Shown here: positions 33,238 through 41,985 of the stretch, one piece after another
Layout of the letters: every line of letters begins with the position of its first letter
How positions within the stretch are numbered: the first letter of the stretch is position 1
DNA from: Ilyomonas sp965277535
GTDB taxonomy: Bacteria; Bacteroidota; Bacteroidia; Chitinophagales; Chitinophagaceae
Assembly (NCBI GenBank): GCA_965277535.1
Contig: OZ255825.1
Location: 186,001-250,000 of the forward strand
Length of the DNA stretch: 64,000 bases
Direction of reading: 5' to 3'
Translations under genes and position numbers: made by a program
Notes under the pieces: generated by a model
What the model was told of the DNA's origin: nothing
The model's database searches: none
Seen by the model: the letters and a program-made list of their open reading frames with translations, nothing else

Positions 33238-33257
33238 ATTACGAAAAATATCGTAAT
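33238..33257. promoter_or_regulatory. BlaI-type operator overlapping the repressor start codon
   Basis: ATTACGA, six bases (AAAATA) and TCGTAAT form a perfect palindrome whose last two bases are the A and T of the ATG at 33256. A BlaI/MecI-family repressor gene starts there. These repressors bind palindromes with TACNA-like half sites and normally control their own operon, so this is very likely the autoregulatory site. Confidence 0.65.
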
Positions 33258-33642
33258 GATGACTGAACAAAAAAATATTAAGCCTACCGAAAGCGAACTG
33301 GAGATTTTGCGGGTGTTGTGGGACAGAAGAAAAGCCACCGTTCGGGAAGTGCATGAAGAATTAAGCCAGTACAAAGACTGCGGTTATACAACCACTTTGA
33401 AACTGATGCAGATTATGCACGAAAAAGGCATTGTAAAACGCGACGACAGCAGCAAAACGCACATTTACGAAGCCATCATTTCAAAAGAAAAAACCCAACG
33501 CCAGTTGGTTGATAAAATGGTAAACTCGTTGTTTGGCGGCTCTGCCACGCAGCTTGTGATGCAGGCGCTGGGCAACAACTCACCTTCGGCTGATGAACTG
33601 AATGCCATCCAGGAATTGCTTGATAATTTGAAAAAACAATAA
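33256..33642 (+). CDS. BlaI/MecI/CopY-family transcriptional repressor
   Basis: A 128-residue repressor of standard length. It has an N-terminal winged helix (TESELEILRVLWDRRKATVR, recognition around TTLKLMQIMHEKGIV) and a C-terminal dimerisation helix bundle. The family site for cleavage by the partner sensor lies near the junction of the two. It is followed after two bases by a BlaR1-like membrane peptidase, so the two form a signal-response operon in which the sensor would inactivate the repressor. A second ATG at 33259 is equally possible. No beta-lactamase or penicillin-binding protein gene is nearby. Confidence 0.93.
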   Translation: MMTEQKNIKPTESELEILRVLWDRRKATVREVHEELSQYKDCGYTTTLKLMQIMHEKGIVKRDDSSKTHIYEAIISKEKTQRQLVDKMVNSLFGGSATQLVMQALGNNSPSADELNAIQELLDNLKKQ

Positions 33643-33644
33643 CC

Positions 33645-35615
33645 ATGTTTCCTTCTTTGCAACTGCCCCTTTTGCAAGCTTTAGGATATGCCATTGCCAA
33701 CAGTTTATGGCAATTGTTGCTGTTATGGCTCATAGCCATTCTAATCAACGGCATTGCAAAAGGCTCGGCCCATGTCCGTTATGTTACCGCAGTGAGTGCG
33801 CAAATTGCCGGCTTTGTTTGGTTTGTAAGCACCTTTCAGTTTTATTATCAACAATGCAAAGAAGCTTCGCTGCAAGCGCAACAATTTATGCAACAACATG
33901 ATATTGTGTATTCAGGTTCTTTTGCAGTGAACGATAACATTATAAACTACCTGCTCAAGATAGAAGGCGTGATGCCTTATCTCTCTGTTGCTTATTTGTT
34001 TTTGTTGATTTTATTACTAATAAAATGGGTAGGTAACTTCCGGTACACAAAGCAGTTAAGTAAAACAGGTTTACAGCCCGCAAACGCAATGTGGGAGCGG
34101 TTTGTAAACGAAATGGCTGATCGGTTAGGTATTGTTCAAAACGTAAATCTTTATTTATCAGAGTTTGCAAAAAGTCCGCTTACCATTGGTTACATCAAGC
34201 CAATTATTTTGTTGCCATTGGCAAGCATCAATCAGTTAACAACCGAACAAATGGAAGCTGTGTTGTTGCATGAGTTAGCACATATCAAACGTGCAGATTA
34301 CCTCATCAATATTTTGGTTAGTTTGGTTGAAATCAGCCTGTTTTTCAATCCGTTTACAAGGTTGTTGAGCAAGACCATTCGGAAAGAAAGAGAAAACTGC
34401 TGCGATGATTGGGTGCTGCATTATAAATACGATGCAACTATGTACGCAGAAGCGTTGCTGCGACTGGCTTATCTGCAAAAAACGGCTGGCTTTCAAATGA
34501 CGGCGGCTGCGGGCAAAAAAGGCGAATTGTTGCAACGCGTAAAGCGAATAGTGCAGCCGCAAAAAACATTTAATTACAAACACCAGATGATTGCTTTGTT
34601 TTTGATTACAGGTTTGTTATTTTCCATTGCCTGGCTGCAACCGATTCAAAATAACCTCAACCATAAGCCAGCTGCATCCAATGTAAAGAAAATTGGCCAA
34701 AAAATAGTTATAACACCGCTTACAGCACAGGTTGACAATCCTCTGTTTAGTGCTGCCAGTTTGTTTGCTCCTTCTTTGCAGGAAGATGTAAAACAATCGC
34801 TTGCCGATTTGAATAAAACATTTGCTGATAGTATTGCAACAATAGCTGTAACCGGCGCTCAGCAAGCGATACAAAATGTTACACCCGTTGTTCTTTCCAC
34901 CTTATCTTCTGCTAAATGGAAGAGTATGCTGGACGATGCGCAAAAAGAAGCAAAACAAAACCTTGAAAATATTGATTGGAAAGAAGCTGTACAACCCAAT
35001 CTTCCGCAGATGATTGATTCAGACCAAATCAATGCAAGTATTGCAGATGCGCTGCAAAGCAAGATGGACATTGCTGCAAAAGTAAAAGAAGGTTTGGCGG
35101 CTGCCAACCTGCAAATGGCTAAACTGAAAGACCAAAATCTGAATGTTTATTTTGACAAAGCTTTTTTACAGCAGATAAGCGCCAATGCTTTGGCTTCGCT
35201 TCAAAATATCAATTTTAAAGCGATTGAGGATTCAATTAAACTTTCCTCGGATGTTATCAACAGGACATTTTCAAAGATGAAAGAAAAGGAAGAAGAAACC
35301 ATAAAAAAGCAACGTTTGGAATGGAAGAAGGCGCGGGAAAATTATAGACGAACCGATGATGTTTTCCAACGCATTATGCCGCCAGCAACGCCTCCTTTAC
35401 CACCATTACGAACTGAGAATATAAAACTTTACAATGCGGACAGAGTAAACGTTTTAGCTGCTGATCAGAATTATCATTATAACTATAGCCCCGCTTATAT
35501 TTCAGTGCCTGTTTATCGTGTTGAAAGAACCACTGATGCTGGAGTAAAAACAATTCATATCATTAACAATGATGATTGCTCAAACATCAATATCGTTATT
35601 GAAATCAGGCAATAA
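33645..35615 (+). CDS. BlaR1-like M56 membrane metallopeptidase with unusual periplasmic region
   Basis: A 656-residue membrane sensor-protease. Four hydrophobic segments (about residues 8-30, 35-55, 105-125, 315-335) surround an M56 domain with zinc motif HELAH at 209-213, followed by the RENCCDDW family signature. In BlaR1 the C-terminal domain is a penicillin-binding sensor; here the 320 residues after the last helix are helical, rich in Ala, Lys and Gln (for example KMKEKEEETIKKQRLEWKKA), with a Pro/Thr/Tyr-rich tail, and I see no SxxK penicillin-binding site. The signal it senses is therefore probably not a beta-lactam. Cleavage of the adjacent BlaI-type repressor is inferred. Confidence 0.88.
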   Translation: MFPSLQLPLLQALGYAIANSLWQLLLLWLIAILINGIAKGSAHVRYVTAVSAQIAGFVWFVSTFQFYYQQCKEASLQAQQFMQQHDIVYSGSFAVNDNIINYLLKIEGVMPYLSVAYLFLLILLLIKWVGNFRYTKQLSKTGLQPANAMWERFVNEMADRLGIVQNVNLYLSEFAKSPLTIGYIKPIILLPLASINQLTTEQMEAVLLHELAHIKRADYLINILVSLVEISLFFNPFTRLLSKTIRKERENCCDDWVLHYKYDATMYAEALLRLAYLQKTAGFQMTAAAGKKGELLQRVKRIVQPQKTFNYKHQMIALFLITGLLFSIAWLQPIQNNLNHKPAASNVKKIGQKIVITPLTAQVDNPLFSAASLFAPSLQEDVKQSLADLNKTFADSIATIAVTGAQQAIQNVTPVVLSTLSSAKWKSMLDDAQKEAKQNLENIDWKEAVQPNLPQMIDSDQINASIADALQSKMDIAAKVKEGLAAANLQMAKLKDQNLNVYFDKAFLQQISANALASLQNINFKAIEDSIKLSSDVINRTFSKMKEKEEETIKKQRLEWKKARENYRRTDDVFQRIMPPATPPLPPLRTENIKLYNADRVNVLAADQNYHYNYSPAYISVPVYRVERTTDAGVKTIHIINNDDCSNINIVIEIRQ

Positions 35616-35629
35616 AATGGAGCTTGCTT

Positions 35630-36346
35630 TTATAAGCCCAGCACATCTTTCATTGTAAAAATTCCCTTTTTGTTTTGCAGGAATTCGGCAGCCATTACTG
35701 CACCGGCCGCAAAACCTTTGCGGTTGTGAGCCGTATGTTTAATTTCAATGTCGTCAATATCGCTCGTGTATTGGACAATGTGTGTGCCGGGCGCAGGATC
35801 GGTGCGAACACTTTTAATTTCAAGCTCATTCTTTGTTTTTGCCTCTTTATTTATCCAGCCTTTTTTTTGTTTCGATAATTGGAGAATTTGTTCAGCCAAA
35901 GTAATAGCTGTGCCGCTTGGCGCATCTTTTTTTTGTGTATGATGAATCTCTTCTATCGTCACATCATAATCATCATAAGGTGCCATCAACTGAGCCAAAA
36001 AAGAGTTTAGTTCAAAAAATAGATTCACGCCAATACTAAAATTACTTCCGTATAAAAAAGCTCCGTTTTTGTTTTGCACATATTCTTTTACTTCCTCCCA
36101 ATGTTGCAGCCAGCCCGTTGAGCCACATACCACCGGAACAGTTGCATCCAAACATTTCTTTATGTTCTGCACTGCACTATGCGGCGTTGTAAATTCAATG
36201 GCTACATTAGCATTTTGAAGATTGGCAGTTGTCATTTCATCCGCATTTTGGCTGCCGATTTTTAACACTACTTCATGGCCTTTTTGCAATGCAATGTCTT
36301 CAATGGCTTTGCCCATTTTGCCATAACCAATCAAGGCTATTTTCAT
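35630..36346 (-). CDS. dapB: 4-hydroxy-tetrahydrodipicolinate reductase
   Basis: A 238-residue reductase of the lysine and diaminopimelate pathway. The N-terminal NAD(P)H loop reads GYGKMG (7-12), and the catalytic and substrate-binding stretch is EIHHTQKKDAPSGTA, with the two His and the Lys of the family. It acts in the cytosol to make tetrahydrodipicolinate for peptidoglycan and lysine. It ends a minus-strand series parA-parB-DUF5683-dapB and starts 10 bases after the DUF5683 stop. Confidence 0.95.
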   Translation of the reverse strand: MKIALIGYGKMGKAIEDIALQKGHEVVLKIGSQNADEMTTANLQNANVAIEFTTPHSAVQNIKKCLDATVPVVCGSTGWLQHWEEVKEYVQNKNGAFLYGSNFSIGVNLFFELNSFLAQLMAPYDDYDVTIEEIHHTQKKDAPSGTAITLAEQILQLSKQKKGWINKEAKTKNELEIKSVRTDPAPGTHIVQYTSDIDDIEIKHTAHNRKGFAAGAVMAAEFLQNKKGIFTMKDVLGL

Positions 36347-36356
36347 GATTTTTATT

Positions 36357-37070
36357 TTAAAAAGAAGGTAATGGTTTCGCAGAAGGGCGTTTAAAATTCA
36401 GCACAAAACCCATTCCTGCTACTTTGGTTTGAGGTAAATAAGACGGGTTGATTTGTAAGGTCAATTTATCGCTCACATCAAACTCTTTTAAATGCGCAAA
36501 AACAGTAGCATCGGCAACATTCACGCCCCATAAAATAAAGAACCACACTAAACAATAATCTTTATTGCGTTTGTAATCGTTGCGGTACGATTGATAGGTG
36601 GACAACCAATCTAAAGCACTACCATACTTAAATTTTACTTTGGGATTGATTTGAAAGTACATGGTACTATCAACTTTACCGTTAGCACCTGGATAAGTTG
36701 CATTATAAACTGCCACATAAGCAAACTTCGTCCACTTGTAATAATTGTTGTTATAAACGTACAACGCAGCAGGAATGGCAAGTGCGCCGTAAACAATCGG
36801 CAGCTTCCAATATTCGCGATTGTAAATCTGTCCCCAGCCTGGCAACACAGCCGAACGAAATGTTGCAATACGCGGATCGTGTTTTGGTTTTGCCTTAATT
36901 TTAGATGAGTCTATAATTATCTTTTTTGCGGTATCGGCCTTTAACCGAACGGCGCTGCTGTCTTTGAACAATGAAGTGGTTGCAAGCTTTGTTTTTGCAC
37001 TATCTTTTTGTGCAAAAACAAAAGAGGAAGCAAAAAGAAAAATTGATATAAAAACAACAATACGACGCAT
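36357..37070 (-). CDS. DUF5683 family secreted/membrane protein
   Basis: A 237-residue protein with signal peptide (MRRIVVFISIFLFASSFVFAQ), a Ser/Lys/Thr-rich linker, and a core containing ATFRSAVLPGWGQIYN, then two hydrophobic stretches (YGALAIPAALYVYNNN and CLVWFFILWGVNVADATVF). This is the DUF5683 pattern, which I recall next to parB in Bacteroidota. The function is unknown. It starts four bases after parB, with which it is probably co-transcribed. ATG 37070 was chosen because it begins the signal peptide. Confidence 0.85.
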   Translation of the reverse strand: MRRIVVFISIFLFASSFVFAQKDSAKTKLATTSLFKDSSAVRLKADTAKKIIIDSSKIKAKPKHDPRIATFRSAVLPGWGQIYNREYWKLPIVYGALAIPAALYVYNNNYYKWTKFAYVAVYNATYPGANGKVDSTMYFQINPKVKFKYGSALDWLSTYQSYRNDYKRNKDYCLVWFFILWGVNVADATVFAHLKEFDVSDKLTLQINPSYLPQTKVAGMGFVLNFKRPSAKPLPSF

Positions 37071-37074
37071 ACTA

Positions 37075-37995
37075 TTAACTCGCCTGCACATTCATCAGTT
37101 GGAGCAACTTATTCAATTCGTCAAGCGAATAATATTCAATGTGAATGCTTCCAAACCCTTGCTTGTTGTGCGCCAGCTTTACTTTGGTTCCAAAATGTGA
37201 GGCTAAGGTATCTTCAATTCGCTTATAGGCAGGAAGCAAGTTTGGTTTTACGCTACTTTTAACAGCCTGTGCATTGTGTTTGTAAAGATTGCGAACCAGT
37301 TCTTCGGTTTGCCGGACACTCAATCCCCTATCTTCAATTTCATGAAAAACGAACAACTGATTGTCCACTGTATCAATGTTTATCAAAGCGCGTGCATGAC
37401 CCATGCTGATGCTGCCATTGCGAACGGCAAGCTGTATATCAGGCGGTAGCTTCAGCAAACGAATGTAGTTGGCAACCGTGCTTCTCTCTTTTCCCATTCG
37501 TTCAGCCACTTGTTCCTGCGTGTAATTCAATTCATCCATCATGCGTTTATAGCTGAGCGAAATTTCGATGGCATTTAAATCTTCACGCTGCAAGTTTTCA
37601 AGCAAAGCCAGCTCTAATAATTCAGCATCATTGGTTTGCCTTACATAGGCAGGAATGTCTTTCAAACCCGCAATGGCAGCCGCTTTGAACCTTCGTTCAC
37701 CTGCTACCAACTGATATTTGTTATTGGCTATTTTTGAAACCGTAATGGGCTGAACAACATCGAAGTTTTTGATGGATGATGCCAGTTCGCTTAACGATTG
37801 TTCGTCAAAATCTTTGCGCGGATTTTTAGGATTTGGTTGAATATCGTGCAACGGAATACGCACCACAGAGGTTGCCTGTTCTACAACGTTGCTCTTTAAA
37901 TCGCCGGCTGTTGTTTTTAAATCGGCATCTATATTTTGCAGAAGGGAACGAATTCCTTTTCCCAACGCATCTTTTGGTTGTTTTACTGTAGCCAT
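37075..37995 (-). CDS. parB: Chromosome partitioning protein ParB
   Basis: A 306-residue ParB/Spo0J protein. The N-terminal CTPase domain shows IQPNPKNPRKDFDE and GERRFKAAAIAG (the GERR motif) and ENLQREDLNAIE; the central helix-turn-helix is ERMGKERSTVANYIRLLKL; a C-terminal dimerisation domain ends the chain. It spreads as a CTP-dependent clamp from parS sites and works with ParA to separate origins. The gene follows parA after an 82-base repeat-filled spacer. I did not find a full parS consensus in the window. Confidence 0.96.
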   Translation of the reverse strand: MATVKQPKDALGKGIRSLLQNIDADLKTTAGDLKSNVVEQATSVVRIPLHDIQPNPKNPRKDFDEQSLSELASSIKNFDVVQPITVSKIANNKYQLVAGERRFKAAAIAGLKDIPAYVRQTNDAELLELALLENLQREDLNAIEISLSYKRMMDELNYTQEQVAERMGKERSTVANYIRLLKLPPDIQLAVRNGSISMGHARALINIDTVDNQLFVFHEIEDRGLSVRQTEELVRNLYKHNAQAVKSSVKPNLLPAYKRIEDTLASHFGTKVKLAHNKQGFGSIHIEYYSLDELNKLLQLMNVQAS

Positions 37996-38009
37996 AATTT
38001 TTCTGTAAA

Positions 38010-38083
38010 TTGTGAGTGGTTATTGGTGAGTAAAATTGTCATTTATTCACTATTCACCATTTACAACTCGCCATTCACTATTC
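38010..38083. repeat. Word-repeat spacer between parA and parB
   Basis: The spacer repeats TGAGTGG / GGTGAGT on the left and ATTCACTATTCACC-like words on the right, so the halves are roughly inverted. It resembles dispersed simple repeats common between Bacteroidota genes. Confidence 0.45.
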
Positions 38084-38878
38084 CATGATTCTTTCTTCCT
38101 GAGGAATTTTGGTAAGATTGTTTTTTTGTAATACTTCTTTGGCAAGATTAAGATAATTCACTGCGCCTTTGCTATCGGCATCATACAAGATGACAGGCTT
38201 GCCAAAGGAAGGCGCTTCGCTTAAACGCGTGTTGCGATGAATAATAGTAGTGAAAACCATTTCGTCAAAATGGCGTCGCACTTCACTTACTACCTGGTTG
38301 CATAAACGCAATCTGCCATCGTACATCGTCATTAAAATACCTTCGATTTGCAACGCAGGATTTAAACGGCTTTGCACAATTTTTATCGTATTTAATAATT
38401 TACCCAATCCTTCCAGCGCAAAAAATTCGCACTGAACCGGAACAATAACACTATCTGCTGCGGTCAATGCATTTACTGTAATTAAACCCAGTGAAGGCGA
38501 GCAATCAATCACAATAAAATCGTAATTGTTTCTAATGGCCTGCACCATGTTTTTCATCACATTTTCGCGGTTAGGATAATTGATCATTTCTATCTCCGCT
38601 CCTACCAGATCAATATGCGATGGAATGAGGTCAAGGTTAGGAATTTCAGTTTTCAATACAACTTCCTGTGCCGGCACATTGTTCACCATGCAATCGTACA
38701 AGCTGTGTGTTATATTGTGCAAATCAAAACCTACGCCGGTAGTGCTGTTCGCTTGCGGGTCTGCATCAATCAGCAACGTTTTATATTCCAGCACCGCAAA
38801 GCTCGCCGCCAGGTTAATGGCAGAGGTTGTTTTGCCCACGCCTCCTTTTTGATTGGCTACACCAATAATTCTTGCCAT
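38078..38878 (-). CDS. parA: Chromosome partitioning ATPase ParA (Soj)
   Basis: A 266-residue deviant Walker ATPase. The P-loop is KGGVGKTTSAINLAA (residues about 11-25), switch regions are DADPQANSTTG and VIDCSPSLGLI, and the length fits chromosomal Soj/ParA without an extra N-terminal domain. It binds DNA non-specifically as an ATP dimer and is released by ParB. It is first of the parA-parB-DUF5683-dapB series. Confidence 0.96.
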   Translation of the reverse strand: MARIIGVANQKGGVGKTTSAINLAASFAVLEYKTLLIDADPQANSTTGVGFDLHNITHSLYDCMVNNVPAQEVVLKTEIPNLDLIPSHIDLVGAEIEMINYPNRENVMKNMVQAIRNNYDFIVIDCSPSLGLITVNALTAADSVIVPVQCEFFALEGLGKLLNTIKIVQSRLNPALQIEGILMTMYDGRLRLCNQVVSEVRRHFDEMVFTTIIHRNTRLSEAPSFGKPVILYDADSKGAVNYLNLAKEVLQKNNLTKIPQEERIME

Positions 38879-39089
38879 AATAAATGTTTACCCTTTGTAA
38901 TTGCGCAAATATCATTTTTTTATTGTAGCAAGAAAGAGCAAATTTTAATTTGCTTGAATAATTCTTTCTCACATTCTAATATAAAATAAAACCGGCAAAG
39001 TGCAAGACCTGATGGCACAACGCTTTTATTCAAACGCATATTGTAAGCAACCAAACCTATTCCCCAGCGTAGGTTGACAAATAATTTTT

Positions 39090-39097
39090 AATTTTGT
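39090..39097 (+). promoter_or_regulatory. Predicted -7 box of the phosphoesterase gene
   Basis: TAATTTTG is a full match to TAnnTTTG, 38 bases before the ATG at 39136. The nearest TTG (39075) is closer than usual. Confidence 0.35.
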
Positions 39098-39135
39098 ATT
39101 GATTCTCCTTCTTCAAACAATTCAAAACACCAATT

Positions 39136-40290
39136 ATGCTCTTACAACAAGGAACTTCACACCAACGACCTCCCATACAAAAGTCGCAGGCATACGAAGG
39201 CATTCAACCGCTTTCACCGCTCATTCATACGGTTCAAAGGTTTCAGCCACTTCCTCAACCCATAGGTTTGCCGCCTTATCATTTTGACATTAAGAATGTA
39301 GTTCCCGACGTTGATGCACTCACAACATCGGCACAAAAAATAATTTTCCATGTGGTGGGCGATGTGGGTGGCATCAACCAGTCGCAGTTTCAAAATGCGG
39401 TGGCTACACAAATGATGTACGACATAGACAATTTGCCGCAAAACCAAAAGCCTTTGTTTTTTTACATTACAGGTGATGTGGTATATTACAACGGTCAGTA
39501 TCAGGATTATTATGCCCAGTTTTACGATCCTTATCATTATTACAACGCTCCTATTCTTTCCATTCCCGGAAATCACGATGGCGACCCGATAAATGCTTCG
39601 CAAACTTCGTTAGACGGTTGGGTAAAATATTTTATGACGGCGCAACCTCATGTTGATCCTGCATCGCATGATGCGCCGAGAGTTACGATAAGTTTACCCA
39701 ATGTTTACCACACCATCACTGCACCGTATGCAACCATTGTGGGTTTGTACACCAATGTTCCAGAGGGCGGTTCAGTTGATTCGCATCAACAGCAATGGCT
39801 TACCAACGAACTGCACACGGCGCCCACAGATAAAGCTTTGATTGTTGCTTTGCATCATCCTATTTATTCGTTCGATAATCATCATAGTGGAAGCCCAAAC
39901 ATGGGGCACGTTCTTTCTCATGCCATCAACGCTTCAAAGCGCATTCCCAACCTTATTATCACGGCGCATGTTCACAATTATCAGCGAATCGAAAAAGCAA
40001 TTCATAAAAACAGCATTACGCCGTTTTTAGTTGCCGGGCTGGGTGGTTATCCGAATTTACATCAACTCACTGTTTCTAATGGCTTCACCGATCCCTCAAC
40101 CAATGCAAAACTTATTTTTGGTAACGACACTTCACATGGTTATGTAACGCTTTCAGTTGACAGCAATGCCATCAATGGCTCGGTTACACTAATTGACGAT
40201 GCCACGGGCACAATTACGAAAGAAGCTGATTCGTTTTCCTATACAGCAAAAGCTTTGTATTTGGCTGAGGGCGAAACAGCCGTTTTATAA
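39136..40290 (+). CDS. Calcineurin-like metallophosphoesterase
   Basis: A 384-residue phosphoesterase. The metal motifs are in order: GDVGG, ITGDVVYYNG, IPGNHDGD, ALHHPIYSFD and AHVHNYQRIE, the pattern of purple acid phosphatase-like enzymes and related calcineurin-fold hydrolases. It has no signal peptide; the first 45 residues are Pro/Gln-rich (PPIQKSQAYEGIQPLSPLI) and probably disordered. The substrate is unknown. It stands alone. Confidence 0.87.
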   Translation: MLLQQGTSHQRPPIQKSQAYEGIQPLSPLIHTVQRFQPLPQPIGLPPYHFDIKNVVPDVDALTTSAQKIIFHVVGDVGGINQSQFQNAVATQMMYDIDNLPQNQKPLFFYITGDVVYYNGQYQDYYAQFYDPYHYYNAPILSIPGNHDGDPINASQTSLDGWVKYFMTAQPHVDPASHDAPRVTISLPNVYHTITAPYATIVGLYTNVPEGGSVDSHQQQWLTNELHTAPTDKALIVALHHPIYSFDNHHSGSPNMGHVLSHAINASKRIPNLIITAHVHNYQRIEKAIHKNSITPFLVAGLGGYPNLHQLTVSNGFTDPSTNAKLIFGNDTSHGYVTLSVDSNAINGSVTLIDDATGTITKEADSFSYTAKALYLAEGETAVL

Positions 40291-40498
40291 ACGACAAACA
40301 AACAGCTATTGGAATTCACTTTTTTGTTTGCCCGTTTTAAGAGACAACTAAAAATAGACTGTTTAAAACATTGCGTCAGGAATTCCTACTTGCGATTATT
40401 ATATCAGCTTATAGATATTGCTTTGTAAATAACATCGCAAAGAATGGCAAATAATAATTGCAAATGGTTTTGTTACTGTATATAAAAACTAAACCATT

Positions 40499-40801
40499 TT
40501 ATTTCGCTGTATTTTTCGTATGCGGCTTTTTACCAAGTTCCTTCCAGCTTGTTTCTTTTATTTCGACGCCAAAATGTTCCGCCGCTTTTTTGAGGTTGGC
40601 AAAAGCCTCATCGCGGTCTTCGTCCGTTACGCCTTCTACCTGGTCAAACCGGGCTAAAGCATTGCGCAAGTGAGAAGCGTCTGTTACCGGCTCTTTGCGC
40701 TGTTTAGGAAAAGCAAAAGCACTGTCTGGCAAGTCGGCCTTTTCTTTTGTACTTAATTTACCATGCTCTGCAATGGGCTTCCATGTTGTTTTTGCTGACA
40801 T
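40499..40801 (-). CDS. DUF6582-type small protein with a strong Shine-Dalgarno site
   Basis: A 100-residue soluble protein that I recognise as the DUF6582 type: WKPIAEHGKLSTKEKADLPD, FAFPKQRKEPVTDASHLRNA, ARFDQVEGVTDEDRDEAFAN, KKAAEHFGVEI. It occurs in many bacteria and phages with unknown function. The ATG at 40801 is preceded by AAGGAGGT, six bases away, a complete Shine-Dalgarno sequence. That is unusual for Bacteroidota, whose ribosomes barely use such sites, and hints at recent transfer or special translation control. No partner gene is close. Confidence 0.85.
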   Translation of the reverse strand: MSAKTTWKPIAEHGKLSTKEKADLPDSAFAFPKQRKEPVTDASHLRNALARFDQVEGVTDEDRDEAFANLKKAAEHFGVEIKETSWKELGKKPHTKNTAK

Positions 40802-40806
40802 TGTTT

Positions 40807-40814
40807 ACCTCCTT
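40807..40814 (-). promoter_or_regulatory. Shine-Dalgarno sequence AAGGAGGT
   Basis: On the minus strand AAGGAGGT is followed by AAACA and ATG. It is the only clear strong ribosome-binding site I noticed in the window. Confidence 0.75.
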
Positions 40815-40867
40815 GTTTTTATTTACCTAAGTTTACAATTGTTGATTATGGATAGATTTTTCGTTCT

Positions 40868-41719
40868 TTATTTTAAAATTAAAACCGGTTTCCCAGCGTT
40901 TCGGTAAATGGCTTTCGAAATATTTTTATGCGATAGCGAATATAAGAAACTGTATTTGCCGGGCATTGCTATAATAAGTTGAACATCATTCGTTTTCGCA
41001 AAATATAAAATGCCGGAAATGATGTTTTTATTATTTGAATAATACACTTCGTGAGGATAGTTTTTTACATATTCATGCAAGGCGTTTTCTGTTTTTCTAA
41101 ATTCTTCATCGGGATGCAGATATTTTTCTTTTGGATCAACATTCAATATCAATAATTTCTTATGCTTCCACACGGGCGTTGATGCCTGATAACTGCTTAA
41201 TCTATTTAACGAATGGAGCGTATTAAAATCGCATGGAACCAATGCCTGCTTTACTTCCTGGTATTGATAATGCGACGGTACAATTAAAACGCGTACAGGG
41301 CTTACTCTTGCAATAGCAATCACCTGCCCTGCAATGAAACTATCGCTTGAATAACTGTAATTATCACTGCCGACTACTACCAATTGAGGCTTTTCTCTTT
41401 CAATGATTTCTACAACAGACCGTAATAAAGGCTCTTCGCTAATGGCAATGGACACTTTAATGCCGGGTGATTCGTTTTTAATTACTTCACGGCAAATAGA
41501 ATGCAATCGCTCATTTGCTTCTTCTCTTTCCTCTGTTTTGTAATCGCCATTTATGTGCATATAACCGGCTGATGTTGTTACACTATCAAACAAAGAATCG
41601 TACAATGTTTTTAATAGAATAATCCGGTCATAACCAAAAGCTTTGCTCCATTCAACAGCATACTTAACGGCGTTATCAGAAGTTGCAGTAAAATCAACAG
41701 GAACCAACATCGTTTTCAT
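40868..41719 (-). CDS. Tandem universal stress protein (UspA family)
   Basis: A 283-residue protein with two Usp domains. The first starts MKTMLVPVDFTATSDNAVKYA and includes a G-containing nucleotide-loop region (VVVGSDNYSYSSD, then VRVLIVPS); the second starts around KQALVPCDFNTLHSLNRL and ends PVLILK. Tandem Usp proteins in Bacteroidota usually bind ATP or related ligands and respond to stress. Domain two has a weak glycine loop (IIAMPGKYSFLYS), so nucleotide binding there is doubtful. Confidence 0.88.
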   Translation of the reverse strand: MKTMLVPVDFTATSDNAVKYAVEWSKAFGYDRIILLKTLYDSLFDSVTTSAGYMHINGDYKTEEREEANERLHSICREVIKNESPGIKVSIAISEEPLLRSVVEIIEREKPQLVVVGSDNYSYSSDSFIAGQVIAIARVSPVRVLIVPSHYQYQEVKQALVPCDFNTLHSLNRLSSYQASTPVWKHKKLLILNVDPKEKYLHPDEEFRKTENALHEYVKNYPHEVYYSNNKNIISGILYFAKTNDVQLIIAMPGKYSFLYSLSHKNISKAIYRNAGKPVLILK

Positions 41720-41950
41720 GGTGCAATCATTTAAATGATAATACTGGTTTTGTTTTTACTTATAAAGATGGCTTGAATGAGCTTACCGGCTGATGAACAC
41801 AAAAACTGCTATAAAAGCTTCATTTCTCAATAACTGGCAAGCCGCAATCTTATTGTATCTCAGATGTAAAATTAATAATACTATCTCTTCTGTCACTCTT
41901 ATTTTTATGTTGAATAAAGTGGGTTTAGGCAACCCGAATTAGACAAGATT

Positions 41951-41958
41951 TAATTTTG
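41951..41958 (+). promoter_or_regulatory. Predicted -7 box before the orphan sorting-domain ORF
   Basis: TAATTTTG fully matches TAnnTTTG and ends 27 bases before the ATG at 41986. Confidence 0.3.
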
Positions 41959-41985
41959 TATGGTGAGAACACTGTTTGATGAATA

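Noticed and set aside
33256..35615. Beta-lactam resistance function for the BlaI/BlaR1 pair
   Set aside because: No beta-lactamase or penicillin-binding protein gene is adjacent and the sensor lacks a visible penicillin-binding domain.
37075..38878. parS site near parAB
   Set aside because: I found no sequence close to the 16-bp parS consensus in the window, so none is annotated.
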